From positions 1,054,001 to 1,118,000 of the forward strand of contig NZ_JAVTSS010000002.1 in assembly GCF_032678705.1 (NCBI RefSeq): DNA of 64,000 bases. Direction: 5' to 3'. Source of the DNA: Pedobacter frigiditerrae (GTDB lineage Bacteria; Bacteroidota; Bacteroidia; Sphingobacteriales; Sphingobacteriaceae). Position numbers and translations under genes: made by a program. Positions 41,904 through 51,025 of the stretch are shown in pieces (the first letter of the stretch is position 1; the number at the start of each line of letters is the position of its first letter). A model generated the notes under the pieces. The model was not told the DNA's origin. It saw only the letters and a program-made list of their open reading frames with translations, and did no database searches.

Positions 41904-44414
41904 ATGAATAAAAATTTAATAGCTGGATTTGTTGGTCTGGCAATTTTATTGGGTTTTCCTACGGCAAATGCTCAACAAGAAGCTGCACCAAAGGTAAATC
42001 CAACTTATCGTGCTACGGCAACAAAAATTAACGATTTAGTACATACAAAACTGGATGTTAAATTTGATTACGCAAAACGTTATTTATACGGAAAAGCTTG
42101 GATAACACTAAGACCACACTTTTACACCACGGATACTTTAACGCTTGATGCAAAGGGAATGGAACTTAAAACGGTTGCTTTGGTTGGAGCAAAAGGCAAC
42201 ACACCATTAAAATTTACTTACGACCAAGAAAAAATCTACATCCAACTGAATAAAAAATATTCGAAGGATGAAAAATACACAGTTTACATCGACTATGTTT
42301 CTAAACCAAATGAATTAAAAGCAAGTGGTAGTGCGGCTATAACAGATGAAAAAGGTTTGTATTTCATCAATCCAGATGGTACTGATAAAGAAAAACCAAT
42401 TCAAATTTGGACGCAGGGTGAAGCAGAATCTTCATCGGCTTGGTTCCCAACAATTGATAAACCAAACCAGAAAACTACATCAGAACTTTCTATGACGGTT
42501 TTATCTAAATACGTGACATTGTCTAACGGTAAATTGGTTTCGCAAAAAGCAAATACAAACGGTACAAGAACAGATACTTGGAAAATGGATTTACCTCATT
42601 CGCCTTATTTATTCATGATGGCAGTAGGCGATTTTAAAATCACAAAAGATGTTTGGAGAGGTAAGGAAGTAAGTTATTATTTAGAGCAAAAGTATGCGCC
42701 ATATGCCAAGGCTATTTTTGGCAAAACGCCTAAAATGTTAGATTACTTTTCTCAGATTACAGGCGTACCCTATCCTTGGAATAAATATGCACAAATTGTT
42801 GCCCGTGATTATGTTTCTGGCGCAATGGAAAACACAACGGCAACTTTGCATGGTGAAAGCATACAGGCTACAGAAAGAGAATTGTTAGATGGTAGTGGCG
42901 AAAGTACAATCGCTCATGAATTATTTCACCAATGGTTTGGCGATTATGTGACCACAGAATCTTGGTCAAATATTACCGTTAACGAGTCAATGGCAACATT
43001 GGGTGCCATTCTTTGGAAAGGGCATGATGCAGGTAAAGACGCAGAAGATAGAGACAGATATGAAAGTTTAAATTCATATCTAAATTCTACAGAAAATGGT
43101 GAAAGTCCAATTTTGGTTCGTTTTAATTACAATAATAAAATGGATGTTTTTGACCAAGTCAGCTATCCAAAAGGAGCTGTAATTTTATATGCACTTAAAA
43201 ATCAATTGGGAGATGATGCGTTTTATAAGTCGTTAAATCGGTATTTAACGACCAATGCTTTTAAAAATGGCGAAGCGCAACAATTGCGTTTGGCTTTTGA
43301 AGAAGTGACGGGTAAAGATTTATCTCAGTATTTTAACCAATGGTATTATGCTGGCGGTCACCCGATTTTAGATGTAAAATACGATTACAAAGATGGCAAC
43401 GCTACCATCAGTGTAAAACAAACGCAAGCCGCAGATGTGCAAACATTTACGTTGCCCCTAAAGGTTGATATTTATGCTGGTGGCAAGAAAATCTCAAAAG
43501 ATATAATAATCAATAGCAGGGAGCAAAACTTCAGTTTTCCTGTTTCGGCAAAGCCAGATTTAATTAATTTTGATGTAGATAAAATATTGGTAGGTGAATT
43601 AAAAGACACTAAAACATTAGAAAATTACATCTTCCAATATAGCAACGCACCATCTTACGTAAATAGAATAAAAGCGATTGAATATGCTGTTGCTAAAAGT
43701 AAAGAACCAGCCGCCCAACAATTATTAACCTTGGCATTAAAAGACCAAAATGATGCAATTAGAGCATTGGCAATTAAAGGGTTTGACTTAAAAAATGAAA
43801 AAGTTAAAGCAGCTGTCGCACCAATTTTGGTTTCATTAGCTAAGCAAGATAAAACTTCCAATGTAAGAGCTGCTGCTATATCAAAATTGGCTAGTTCTGG
43901 AGATAAAGCATATCTGCCAATTGCGCAAGCAGCATTAAAAGACCGTTCATACAAAGTTATTGGTGCAGCAGTGCAAAGCATAAATAAATTAGACCCTAGC
44001 TCATTATCTAGTGTAATTGCAGGTTTAGATGCGGATACAAAGAATCATATCCCAAATGATTTAGCACTAGTATATGCCGCTTTAGGAGATGATTCTTATA
44101 ATGAATTCTATTTAAACATCATTAATAAAGCCGACATCAATAAATTAGCTCAAACAGTTGGGGGTTACTATGGGTATTTATTGAAAAATCAAAATCCTAA
44201 AATTACACAAAGTGGATTGCAAGCTATTATTACCAATATGGATAGAACAAAGTTGACACAATATTGGGGTAAACAATTTGTGAAGAATTTTACTGATGCA
44301 GAGCAAGCAAAATTAAAAGAAGCAGAAACTGCAGCAACAGGAACGGATAAAGATAACTTGATTAAAAGAGCTGCTTATTTCAAAGCTGCAGCTGATGAAT
44401 TAGCGAAGAAATAA
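41904..44414 (+). CDS. secreted M1 family aminopeptidase with HEAT-like C-terminus
   Basis: 836 residues with a signal peptide (ending TANAQ). The M1 domain shows the exopeptidase loop GAMENTTATLH (residues ~306) and the zinc motif HELFHQWFGDYVT (His338, His342), with the third ligand Glu in NITVNESMATLG. The second strand set contains YPKGAVILYAL. From about residue 590, HEAT-like helical repeats are seen (LLTLALKDQNDAIRALAIKG, LVSLAKQDKTSNVRAAAISK). It removes N-terminal amino acids from peptides outside the cytoplasm. It is a complete single gene, ended by the 20-bp stem terminator at 44431. Confidence 0.93.
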   Translation: MNKNLIAGFVGLAILLGFPTANAQQEAAPKVNPTYRATATKINDLVHTKLDVKFDYAKRYLYGKAWITLRPHFYTTDTLTLDAKGMELKTVALVGAKGNTPLKFTYDQEKIYIQLNKKYSKDEKYTVYIDYVSKPNELKASGSAAITDEKGLYFINPDGTDKEKPIQIWTQGEAESSSAWFPTIDKPNQKTTSELSMTVLSKYVTLSNGKLVSQKANTNGTRTDTWKMDLPHSPYLFMMAVGDFKITKDVWRGKEVSYYLEQKYAPYAKAIFGKTPKMLDYFSQITGVPYPWNKYAQIVARDYVSGAMENTTATLHGESIQATERELLDGSGESTIAHELFHQWFGDYVTTESWSNITVNESMATLGAILWKGHDAGKDAEDRDRYESLNSYLNSTENGESPILVRFNYNNKMDVFDQVSYPKGAVILYALKNQLGDDAFYKSLNRYLTTNAFKNGEAQQLRLAFEEVTGKDLSQYFNQWYYAGGHPILDVKYDYKDGNATISVKQTQAADVQTFTLPLKVDIYAGGKKISKDIIINSREQNFSFPVSAKPDLINFDVDKILVGELKDTKTLENYIFQYSNAPSYVNRIKAIEYAVAKSKEPAAQQLLTLALKDQNDAIRALAIKGFDLKNEKVKAAVAPILVSLAKQDKTSNVRAAAISKLASSGDKAYLPIAQAALKDRSYKVIGAAVQSINKLDPSSLSSVIAGLDADTKNHIPNDLALVYAALGDDSYNEFYLNIINKADINKLAQTVGGYYGYLLKNQNPKITQSGLQAIITNMDRTKLTQYWGKQFVKNFTDAEQAKLKEAETAATGTDKDNLIKRAAYFKAAADELAKK

Positions 44415-44430
44415 ATCTATTTAAAAATTT

Positions 44431-44486
44431 AAGCCGCAGATTCGCAGATTATTAATTAACAAAATCTGCGAATCTGCGGCTTTTTT
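44431..44486. terminator. terminator with 20-bp perfect stem
   Basis: AAGCCGCAGATTCGCAGATT (44431-44450) pairs perfectly with its complement at 44463-44482, then TTTTTT. It starts 17 bp after the M1 peptidase stop. The outer arm equals the start of the inverted repeat at 12901. Confidence 0.85.
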
Positions 44487-44497
44487 ATTGTTGAAGC

Positions 44498-44600
44498 CCC
44501 TCTCCAAAAGTGAGGGATTTAAAGGGCTGTAGGTTAATATAGTATTTCAGAAAATGGTTTAAAAGCATTGTCTTGAGTTTTCCCTCTCTTTTGGAGAGGG
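44498..44600. repeat. CCCTCTCCAAAAG inverted repeat
   Basis: CCCTCTCCAAAAG (44498-44510) and CTTTTGGAGAGGG (44588-44600) are perfect 13-bp inverted repeats 77 bp apart. The inner sequence carries a second AAGTGAGGGA / TCCCTCTC pairing. It is a common type of dispersed intergenic element. Confidence 0.65.
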
Positions 44601-44631
44601 ATTGCACAGGACTTTATTTTACCAAAGCCTT

Positions 44632-45102
44632 TCATAGGGAGAGGCTACAATTATCCTTCCTTCTTGTATCAATCAAGTAAATAATTTTCCAACCATCTTC
44701 TCCTTTAAAAAGTTGAAATGAGTTTACACCACAATGGCTAAACTTATCTCCAATGTAAAACTTATAATCAGTCCAAACACTGGCAAGGTTAGCGTCGATT
44801 AAGATTTTTGTAAACACAATTCTTTCATCATATTTTTCAGTATGAGGAATCGCAATGCTTTTAATAAAATCGTTAATATTTTCTGTTCTTACTACCGATT
44901 TTCCATCCTTCATTTTAACAATAGTTTCCAATGTATTCTTGGTAGCAAATGCCTTTCTTAACATTGCTGTATCTGCATTTCTCATTCCATCAAATAATAA
45001 ATTAATGGTTGCCGTTACTGCATCTTCTTCGCTTTTGGCTTGCGCAAATGCTTGGTCAAAACTTAAAACAATTAATAATAAAAAAAGGTATATCTGTTTC
45101 AT
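44632..45102 (-). CDS. secreted NTF2-like (SnoaL/DUF4440-type) protein
   Basis: 156 residues with a signal peptide (MKQIYLFLLLIVLSFDQAFA). The cone-shaped NTF2-like fold is suggested by EEDAVTATINLLFDGMRNAD, MLRKAFATKNTLETI, IVFTKILIDANLASVWTDYK, FYIGDKFSHCGVNSFQLFKG and WKIIYLIDTRR. The pattern, helix pair then curved sheet with the final WKIIYLIDT strand, is typical of SnoaL/DUF4440 proteins. It is expected in the periplasm. No catalytic residues can be assigned. Single gene, promoter region in the 245-bp divergent gap upstream. Confidence 0.8.
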   Translation of the reverse strand: MKQIYLFLLLIVLSFDQAFAQAKSEEDAVTATINLLFDGMRNADTAMLRKAFATKNTLETIVKMKDGKSVVRTENINDFIKSIAIPHTEKYDERIVFTKILIDANLASVWTDYKFYIGDKFSHCGVNSFQLFKGEDGWKIIYLIDTRRKDNCSLSL

Positions 45103-45347
45103 GACTTGAATTTTACTGATTTTTAATTAAATATATGTTATTTTGTAATTATTAAAAAGGAACACATCTCTATAGACGAACAAGCCTAACGGCATTCTCG
45201 ATTTAACATACCTAAAAGTTTTATTACTAGTTAATTACCCTTTGAGGGTGTTTGTATGTTGAAAATTATTTTCTTTACTCGCTTTATAAATAATTAAACT
45301 TATAAGGATTTTAAAATAAAGGGATTTGTTCTTTAAATATTCAATAC

Positions 45348-46751
45348 ATGGAAGAAGAATTTGAATTTGATTTTAATGATGATGCGCAACACTCAGTAGA
45401 ACGTTACGAAGAAATGATCCGCAACCAGGATCAGTACTTTTTTGATGCCCAAGCATTTGAATACATCATCGATAATTACATAGAAAAGAATGATCCCGTT
45501 AAAGCATTACAGGTTGTAGAATATGCTTTAAATCAGCATCCCTATGCTGCGGTTTTTTTAATTAAGCAAGCACAATTATTGTTATTTACCAATCAGGTTG
45601 ATAAGGCTTTTGCAGCACTAGAAAAAGCAGAAATGTTAGAGGCATCAGAGCCTGATATTTATGTTTTACGTGGTAACATTTATCAAAATCTAGATCGCCA
45701 TGCTGAAGCTTTAGAAAATTTCGAAAAAGCGTTGACACTTGCAGAAACTACTGATGAGATTTTATTGCAAATGGCTTATGTGTACCAAAATATGCATGAC
45801 TATGAAACTGCAATTGTTTATATCAAGCGTAGCTTAGAGCAAAACATGGAAAATAAAGACGGCTTATACGAGCTAGCCTTTTGTTATGATATTTTAGATA
45901 AACAAGAAGAAAGCATCCAATTTTATCAAGAATATATAGATACTGATCCTTATTCTTACGCAGCTTGGTACAACTTGGCCAACTCTTTCCATAAGTTAGA
46001 TTTATTCGAAAAAGCTATTGATGCGTATGATTATGCGATTTTGATTAAAGAAAACTTCGCCTCTGCTTATTACAACAAAGGAAATGCTTTAGTGCAATTG
46101 GATAAATACCAAGAAGCCATTGATGTTTACAAACAAACCTTCGAATATGAACAACCAAATGCAGATACTTATTGTGCAATTGGAGAATGTTATGAGAAAT
46201 TAGAGCAAATGGATGAGGCCCGTTCTTACTATAAAAAATCAGTAAAAATGGATTCTAAAATGGCCGATGCATGGTTTGGAATAGGGGTTACTTTAAACTT
46301 CGAAGAACGCTTTTTCGAATCATTGCATTTCTATAAAAAGGCTTTAGAGTTAGATGAAGAAAATCCAGATTTCTGGTTTGCAATGGCAGATGCACATTAT
46401 AAACTAGGTCAGATAGAAGAATCTATTGAAGCTTATTATAAAGTATTAGAATACAATCCACTGGATATAGAAGCTTGGTTGGATTTTTCAACTGTGTTAT
46501 ATGAGCAAGGAAAGTTGTTAGAGGCATCGGAAACGATGGCCGAGGCGATAAAGAATAATCCTGATGCTGCAGAGTTGTATTACAGGATGGTAGCTTATTT
46601 GTTTGCCTTAGGACAAAGTAATGATGCGATTGCCTATTTAGAAACTGCATTGGTAACCGACCCAGAGAAACACTATATTTTGTTTGAATATCTACCGCAA
46701 TTGCAAGATAATGGTTTAATCCTTCAAGTGATAAATAAATATATCAAATAG
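45348..46751 (+). CDS. tetratricopeptide repeat protein
   Basis: 467 residues, made almost wholly of TPR units (about ten). Clear examples are PDIYVLRGNIYQNLDRHAEA, YAAWYNLANSFHKLDLFEKA, ASAYYNKGNALVQLDKYQEA, ADAWFGIGVTLNFEERFFES and PDFWFAMADAHYKLGQIEES. The N-terminus is acidic (MEEEFEFDFNDDAQ). There is no signal peptide or membrane helix, so it is a cytoplasmic scaffold. It is followed 66 bp later by the phosphosulfolactate synthase gene. Partners are unknown. Confidence 0.9.
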   Translation: MEEEFEFDFNDDAQHSVERYEEMIRNQDQYFFDAQAFEYIIDNYIEKNDPVKALQVVEYALNQHPYAAVFLIKQAQLLLFTNQVDKAFAALEKAEMLEASEPDIYVLRGNIYQNLDRHAEALENFEKALTLAETTDEILLQMAYVYQNMHDYETAIVYIKRSLEQNMENKDGLYELAFCYDILDKQEESIQFYQEYIDTDPYSYAAWYNLANSFHKLDLFEKAIDAYDYAILIKENFASAYYNKGNALVQLDKYQEAIDVYKQTFEYEQPNADTYCAIGECYEKLEQMDEARSYYKKSVKMDSKMADAWFGIGVTLNFEERFFESLHFYKKALELDEENPDFWFAMADAHYKLGQIEESIEAYYKVLEYNPLDIEAWLDFSTVLYEQGKLLEASETMAEAIKNNPDAAELYYRMVAYLFALGQSNDAIAYLETALVTDPEKHYILFEYLPQLQDNGLILQVINKYIK

Positions 46752-46817
46752 TAATTAACAGATATTAACTTCTAAAATTTAAAAAATTGCAGAGTTTTTT
46801 TAACCTTTGCACCGAAT

Positions 46818-47585
46818 ATGAATTACAAATTAAATGATATTCCAGAGCGCCCTGTAAAACCTCGTAATGGTGGTATTACCATGGTAATGGATAAAGGCTT
46901 GAGCCTTAGACAAGTTGAAGATTTTATAGATGTTGCAGGTGTACATACAGATATCGTTAAATTAGGGTGGGCTACATCTTACGTAACACCTAATTTAAAA
47001 GAGAAATTAGCACTTTATCGCAGTGCAGGCATACCTACATATTTTGGCGGAACATTATTTGAAGCCTTTGCTATTCGTAATCAGTTTGATGATTATAGAA
47101 GGGTTTTAGAAGAATTCGGAATGGAATATGCGGAAGTTTCTGATGGTTCTATGGATATTGAACATGACCAGAAATGTGAATTCATTCGCACGTTATCATC
47201 TCAAGTTACGGTAATTTCTGAGGTGGGTTCTAAAGATGCAGCTAAAATATTTGCCCCATACAAATGGATTGCCTTAATGAAAGCGGAAATAGAAGCTGGT
47301 TCATGGAAAGTAATTGCGGAAGCTCGTGAAGGTGGAAATGTTGGTATCTATCGTGGTACGGGAGAGGTAAGAGAAGGATTAGTCGATGAGATTTTAACAC
47401 AAATACCAGAAGAAACAATTATTTGGGAAGCACCTCAAAAAGAGCAACAGGTTTGGTTTATTAAATTAATTGGTACAAACGTTAATTTAGGTAACATCGC
47501 ACCTGCGGAAGTTATTCCATTAGAAACCATTCGTTTGGGATTAAGAGGCGATACTTTTGATTATTTCTTGAACAAAGGTGTATAA
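46818..47585 (+). CDS. comA: phosphosulfolactate synthase (ComA family)
   Basis: 255 residues, full length for the ComA family (PF02679), a TIM barrel. Supporting stretches are RPVKPRNGGITMVMDKGLS, TDIVKLGWATSYV, GIPTYFGGTLFEAFAIRNQF, YAEVSDGSMDI, VISEVGSKDAAK, AREGGNVGIYRG and IIWEAPQKEQQVWFI, with NLGNI near the end. The enzyme adds sulfite to phosphoenolpyruvate to give phosphosulfolactate, the first step toward coenzyme M in methanogens and toward sulfolactate in some bacteria. In Bacteroidota a sulfonate or sulfonolipid role is conceivable. No comB or comC is adjacent. Confidence 0.87.
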   Translation: MNYKLNDIPERPVKPRNGGITMVMDKGLSLRQVEDFIDVAGVHTDIVKLGWATSYVTPNLKEKLALYRSAGIPTYFGGTLFEAFAIRNQFDDYRRVLEEFGMEYAEVSDGSMDIEHDQKCEFIRTLSSQVTVISEVGSKDAAKIFAPYKWIALMKAEIEAGSWKVIAEAREGGNVGIYRGTGEVREGLVDEILTQIPEETIIWEAPQKEQQVWFIKLIGTNVNLGNIAPAEVIPLETIRLGLRGDTFDYFLNKGV

Positions 47586-47599
47586 TAGATTAAATATTA

Positions 47600-47662
47600 G
47601 AAAATAGGGAATAGGAAATAGATAGGAAGTTACCTATTTCCTATTTTCCATTCCCCATTCCC
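47600..47662. repeat. GGAATAGG minisatellite-like inverted repeat
   Basis: GAAAATAGGGAATAGGAAAT near 47600 faces CTATTTCCTATTTTCC near 47634-47649, followed by ATTCCCCATTCCC. It is an imperfect inverted repeat of purine-rich units filling the gap before aroE. Confidence 0.55.
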
Positions 47663-47666
47663 TCAA

Positions 47667-48410
47667 ATGAGAACATTCGGATTAATTGGTTATCCCTTAT
47701 CACATTCATTTTCAAAAAAGTTCTTTTCAGAAAAGTTCGAAAAAGAACAAATAGCCAATTGTAAATATGAGTTATTTCCAATTGAAAAGGCTGATGAAAT
47801 GATGGGTTTGATTAATAAAAATCCATCACTTTGTGGATTGAATGTTACCATACCTCACAAATTAAATGTTATTCCTTTTTTAACAGAGATTGATGATGCA
47901 GCAAAAAACATTGGGGCTGTAAATTGTATTTCAATTGATCAAAGTGGGAATAAACCAGTTCTAAAAGGGTATAATACCGATGCTTATGGTTTTGCAGAAT
48001 CTTTAAAGCCATTGTTAGAAAAACACCATCAAAAAGCTTTGATATTTGGAGATGGTGGTGCTGCAAAAGCAGTAAAATATGTTTTAGAGCAATTACAAAT
48101 TCCGTTTCTGGTTGTGGTTAGAAATCCAGTTGCAAATGCAATTTTATATTCGGCTGTTACCGCAGAAATATTAGACGAGTATAAAATTTTAGTCAACACC
48201 ACGCCACTTGGAATGTTGCCAAACTTGGACTCTTTCCCCCCAATTCCTTATCAGTTTATTACTGACCAACATTTAGCTTACGATTTAGTTTATAATCCAG
48301 AAGAGCCAGCTTTTCTAATAAAGGCAAAAGCGCAAGGTGCAAAAATTAAAAACGGCTTGGAAATGTTATACCTACAAGCCGAACGTTCTTGGTATATTTG
48401 GAATACATAA
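47667..48410 (+). CDS. aroE: shikimate dehydrogenase
   Basis: 247 residues. The shikimate-binding domain starts FGLIGYPLSHSFSKKFFSEK with the SxS motif. LNVTIPHKLNVIPFL carries the catalytic Lys, and IGAVNCISID and GYNTDAYGFAESL the Asn/Asp pair. The NADP domain shows ALIFGDGGAAKAVKYVL, and LVNTTPLGMLP then KNGLEMLYLQAERS closes the fold. The enzyme reduces 3-dehydroshikimate in the shikimate pathway, which also feeds chorismate to TrpE and to the menaquinone genes elsewhere in this window. gldD begins one base after its stop. Confidence 0.95.
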   Translation: MRTFGLIGYPLSHSFSKKFFSEKFEKEQIANCKYELFPIEKADEMMGLINKNPSLCGLNVTIPHKLNVIPFLTEIDDAAKNIGAVNCISIDQSGNKPVLKGYNTDAYGFAESLKPLLEKHHQKALIFGDGGAAKAVKYVLEQLQIPFLVVVRNPVANAILYSAVTAEILDEYKILVNTTPLGMLPNLDSFPPIPYQFITDQHLAYDLVYNPEEPAFLIKAKAQGAKIKNGLEMLYLQAERSWYIWNT

Positions 48411-48411
48411 A

Positions 48412-48996
48412 ATGAAGAAAGCCATATTTATCCTGTTCGTTTTGGTATCAGCCATTGCTGCTTGTACAAGTGATAACACTTATACGCCTAAACCTAAAGG
48501 ATATTTTCGCATTAAATTTCCAAAAAAAGAATATAAGGTTTATGATGCTGGCTGTCCGTTTACATTTGAATATCCAGTGTATGCAAATCTTGTAGTAGAT
48601 AATGAGAAGAATGCTCAACCTTGTTGGTTAAATATGCAATTTACTCAATTCAACGGCAATTTACACTTAACCTATCATGGAGTTTTTTCTGAAAAGGATT
48701 ATAATAATATGACCGAAGCCGCTAGAACTTTGGCAATGAAACATACCATTAGAGCAAATGCAATAGACCAAAAACTAATCAACTATCCTGATAAGAAGGT
48801 TTATGGTATTTATTATGCCATTGAAGGAAATACAGCCTCTTCAGTTCAGTTTTTCTTAACAGATAGTGTCAATCATTATTTTAGAGGTGCTTTATATTTT
48901 AATGAACGACCACAATATGATTCGATTCAGCCAGTGGTAAAGTTTATAAAAAAAGACATCGATAAGATGATTGAAACTTTTAAATGGAAGAACTAA
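48412..48996 (+). CDS. gldD: gliding motility lipoprotein GldD
   Basis: 194 residues from the ATG at 48412, just after aroE; a longer frame from 48337 lies inside aroE. The lipoprotein signal MKKAIFILFVLVSAIAAC has its Cys at residue 18. The body matches GldD: TPKPKGYFRIKFPKKEYKVY, GCPFTFEYPVYANL, PCWLNMQFTQFNGNLHLTYH, VYGIYYAIEGNTASSVQFFL and RGALYFNERPQYDSIQPVV. GldD is needed for gliding and type IX secretion in Flavobacterium, and also occurs in non-gliding relatives. Placement after aroE is probably fortuitous. Confidence 0.92.
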   Translation: MKKAIFILFVLVSAIAACTSDNTYTPKPKGYFRIKFPKKEYKVYDAGCPFTFEYPVYANLVVDNEKNAQPCWLNMQFTQFNGNLHLTYHGVFSEKDYNNMTEAARTLAMKHTIRANAIDQKLINYPDKKVYGIYYAIEGNTASSVQFFLTDSVNHYFRGALYFNERPQYDSIQPVVKFIKKDIDKMIETFKWKN

Positions 48997-49076
48997 TGAA
49001 TTGTTAAATTGCTTTATTGTTGAGACTATCTTAAACGCCCAAGCCATTACTATCTACTATAAACTATTGCTCTATT

Positions 49077-49715
49077 ATGATTCAACTGAAAAAATTCACA
49101 TTCAACCCATACCAAGAAAATACTTATGTTTTATATGATGAAACAAATAGTTGTGTAATTATAGACCCAGGAATGTATGATGGAGCTGAGCAAAATCAGT
49201 TGGTAAACTTCATTAAAGAAAATGGACTTAAGCCAGAACTTTTATTAAATACCCACTGCCATATAGACCACGTTTTAGGAAACAAGTTTGTGTTTGATAA
49301 TTGGTCTTTGAAACCGCAATTCCATAAGGGCGAGCTATATATTTTACAAGCTGTTGCCGGTTATGCGCCACAAATGGGAATGCATTATGAACTATCGCCA
49401 GAACCTGAGGTTTTTTTAGAAGAGACTGGATTTATCACATTTGGTAACAGCAAGCTGGATTTAATTTTTGCGCCTGGGCATTCGCCAGCGCATTTGTGTT
49501 TTTATGCAAAAGAAGAAAACTTCTTGATTGGTGGTGATGTATTGTTCTATCGCAGCATTGGTAGAACAGATTTGCCAGGAGGAAACCATCAGCAACTCAT
49601 AAAAAGTATTAAAGAAAACGTTTTCCAGTTGCCGGATGACTGCGAAGTATTTCCTGGTCATGGGCCATCTACAACCATTGGTTTTGAGAAAATGAATAAC
49701 CCTTTTCTGGTGTAA
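49077..49715 (+). CDS. metallo-beta-lactamase-fold hydrolase (glyoxalase II-like)
   Basis: 212 residues. The metal-binding motifs are LLNTHCHIDHVLGNK (HxHxDH), FAPGHSPAHLCFYAKE (His), LIGGDVLFYRSIGRTDLPGG (Asp bridging ligand) and VFPGHGPSTTIGFEK (His). The start FTFNPYQENTYVLYD is characteristic of YcbL-type small glyoxalase-II-like enzymes. It likely hydrolyses a thioester or similar ester in the cytoplasm. The exact substrate is not known. Confidence 0.92.
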   Translation: MIQLKKFTFNPYQENTYVLYDETNSCVIIDPGMYDGAEQNQLVNFIKENGLKPELLLNTHCHIDHVLGNKFVFDNWSLKPQFHKGELYILQAVAGYAPQMGMHYELSPEPEVFLEETGFITFGNSKLDLIFAPGHSPAHLCFYAKEENFLIGGDVLFYRSIGRTDLPGGNHQQLIKSIKENVFQLPDDCEVFPGHGPSTTIGFEKMNNPFLV

Positions 49716-49780
49716 GATGGAAAAGGTAAAATGGAAAATGTTTTAATTCCATCTGCCCTTTTACCTCTTACATTTTCCAT
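49716..49780. repeat. ATGGAAAATG / CATTTTCCAT inverted repeat
   Basis: GGAAAAGGTAAAATGG and ATGGAAAATG near 49719-49740 face CCTTTTACC and CATTTTCCAT near 49756-49780. An imperfect purine/pyrimidine palindrome fills the 76-bp gap between two genes. Confidence 0.5.
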
Positions 49781-49791
49781 ATATTTACAGC

Positions 49792-51024
49792 GTGAACACC
49801 GCATTTTACATCGCCAAAAGATACCTTTTTGCAAAAAAGTCAACCAATGCCATTAATATCATTTCGGCAATTTCTGTGTTGGGTGTTTTTGTGGGTAGCA
49901 CAGCATTGATTATAATTTTATCGGTATTTAATGGTTTTGAAGAAGTAGTATTAAAAATGTTTAATACCATTACACCTCAAATATTAATAACGCCAGCTCA
50001 AGGCAAAACTTTTGATGTCAATACGGCTTATTTTAAGGAACTTCAAGGCAATAAGACTATCTTTTCTTACACGGAGGTATTGTCTGAAAATGCTTTAATA
50101 AGATATAATAATAAACAATCTCCCGCACTGGTGAAAGGTGTGAGCAGTGATTTCCTTAAAAATAAAGGTCTGGATACAGTAATGGTTGAAGGACATTTTA
50201 TTTTAGAAAACGATAATGGCCCAAATGCGGTTATTGGATCAGCTTTACAAGCCACTTTAGGGGTAAATTCGTCAGACCCATTTGAGCAATTACAAATTTT
50301 TTCTCCAAAAAGAGGTGTAACTGCAAGTTCAATTAATCCGATGGATGATTTTACTGTGTTAACAATTCCCCCCTCTGGTGTGTTTGAGGTACAACAAGAT
50401 TTTGATAATATTATAGTAGTGCCATTAAGTTTTGCCCGTAAACTGTTTGGAGAGGAAAATAAGGTTTCGGCAATAGAAATTAATGTAAAGGATGGAATTG
50501 ACGAAGAGCAGTTGAAAGAAGAGATTGAAAGTAAACTCGGAGCGGCTTTTGTTGTTAAAAATAGAGTGCAACAAAACCAAGCTTTGTATAATGTTTTAGG
50601 CTCTGAAAAGTGGATGGTTTATATCATTTTAACCTTTATTTTAATTATCGCCATTTTTAATATCATAGGCTCGCTAACCATGTTGGTGATAGATAAATTA
50701 AAAGATATTTCGATTTTAAACAGCCTTGGAGCTGGGAAAAAATTAATCAAAAGAATATTTTTAATTGAAGGGATGATGATAACTTTAACTGGTTGTATCT
50801 TTGGGTTAATAATAGGATTTATTTTCTGCTTGTTACAACAGCGATTTGGTTGGTTTAAGATGGGAGAATCTACACTTTTGTTTTCTAATGCCTATCCAAT
50901 CGCACTAAAGTGGAAAGATTTTGTGCTTGTTTTTATAACTGTTAGTTTCTTTTCTTTAATTGCTTCAGCTTTGGCATCAAATTTAAGCGTTAAGAAGATA
51001 GACCAATTAAATCAAGACCTTTAA
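49792..51024 (+). CDS. FtsX-like ABC transporter permease (LolC/LolE-like)
   Basis: 410 residues. The start is a GTG at 49792, with no upstream ATG, and gives MNTAFYIAKRYLFAKKSTN as expected for the family. The first helix (VLGVFVGSTALIIILSVFNG) precedes a large periplasmic domain (residues ~50-270), then three helices: VYIILTFILIIAIFNIIGSL, IFLIEGMMITLTGCIFGLII and FVLVFITVSFFSLIASALA. The SLGAGKKLIKRIFLIEGMMI segment is the conserved coupling region. It would work as a dimer with an ATPase encoded elsewhere, in lipoprotein release or export. The next gene, a lipoprotein, follows after 1 bp. Confidence 0.9.
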   Translation: MNTAFYIAKRYLFAKKSTNAINIISAISVLGVFVGSTALIIILSVFNGFEEVVLKMFNTITPQILITPAQGKTFDVNTAYFKELQGNKTIFSYTEVLSENALIRYNNKQSPALVKGVSSDFLKNKGLDTVMVEGHFILENDNGPNAVIGSALQATLGVNSSDPFEQLQIFSPKRGVTASSINPMDDFTVLTIPPSGVFEVQQDFDNIIVVPLSFARKLFGEENKVSAIEINVKDGIDEEQLKEEIESKLGAAFVVKNRVQQNQALYNVLGSEKWMVYIILTFILIIAIFNIIGSLTMLVIDKLKDISILNSLGAGKKLIKRIFLIEGMMITLTGCIFGLIIGFIFCLLQQRFGWFKMGESTLLFSNAYPIALKWKDFVLVFITVSFFSLIASALASNLSVKKIDQLNQDL

Positions 51025-51025
51025 G

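Noticed and set aside
45103..45347. Possible riboswitch upstream of the TPR gene
   Set aside because: The 245-bp gap is AT-rich with no recognisable aptamer core, and the downstream gene is not metabolic.
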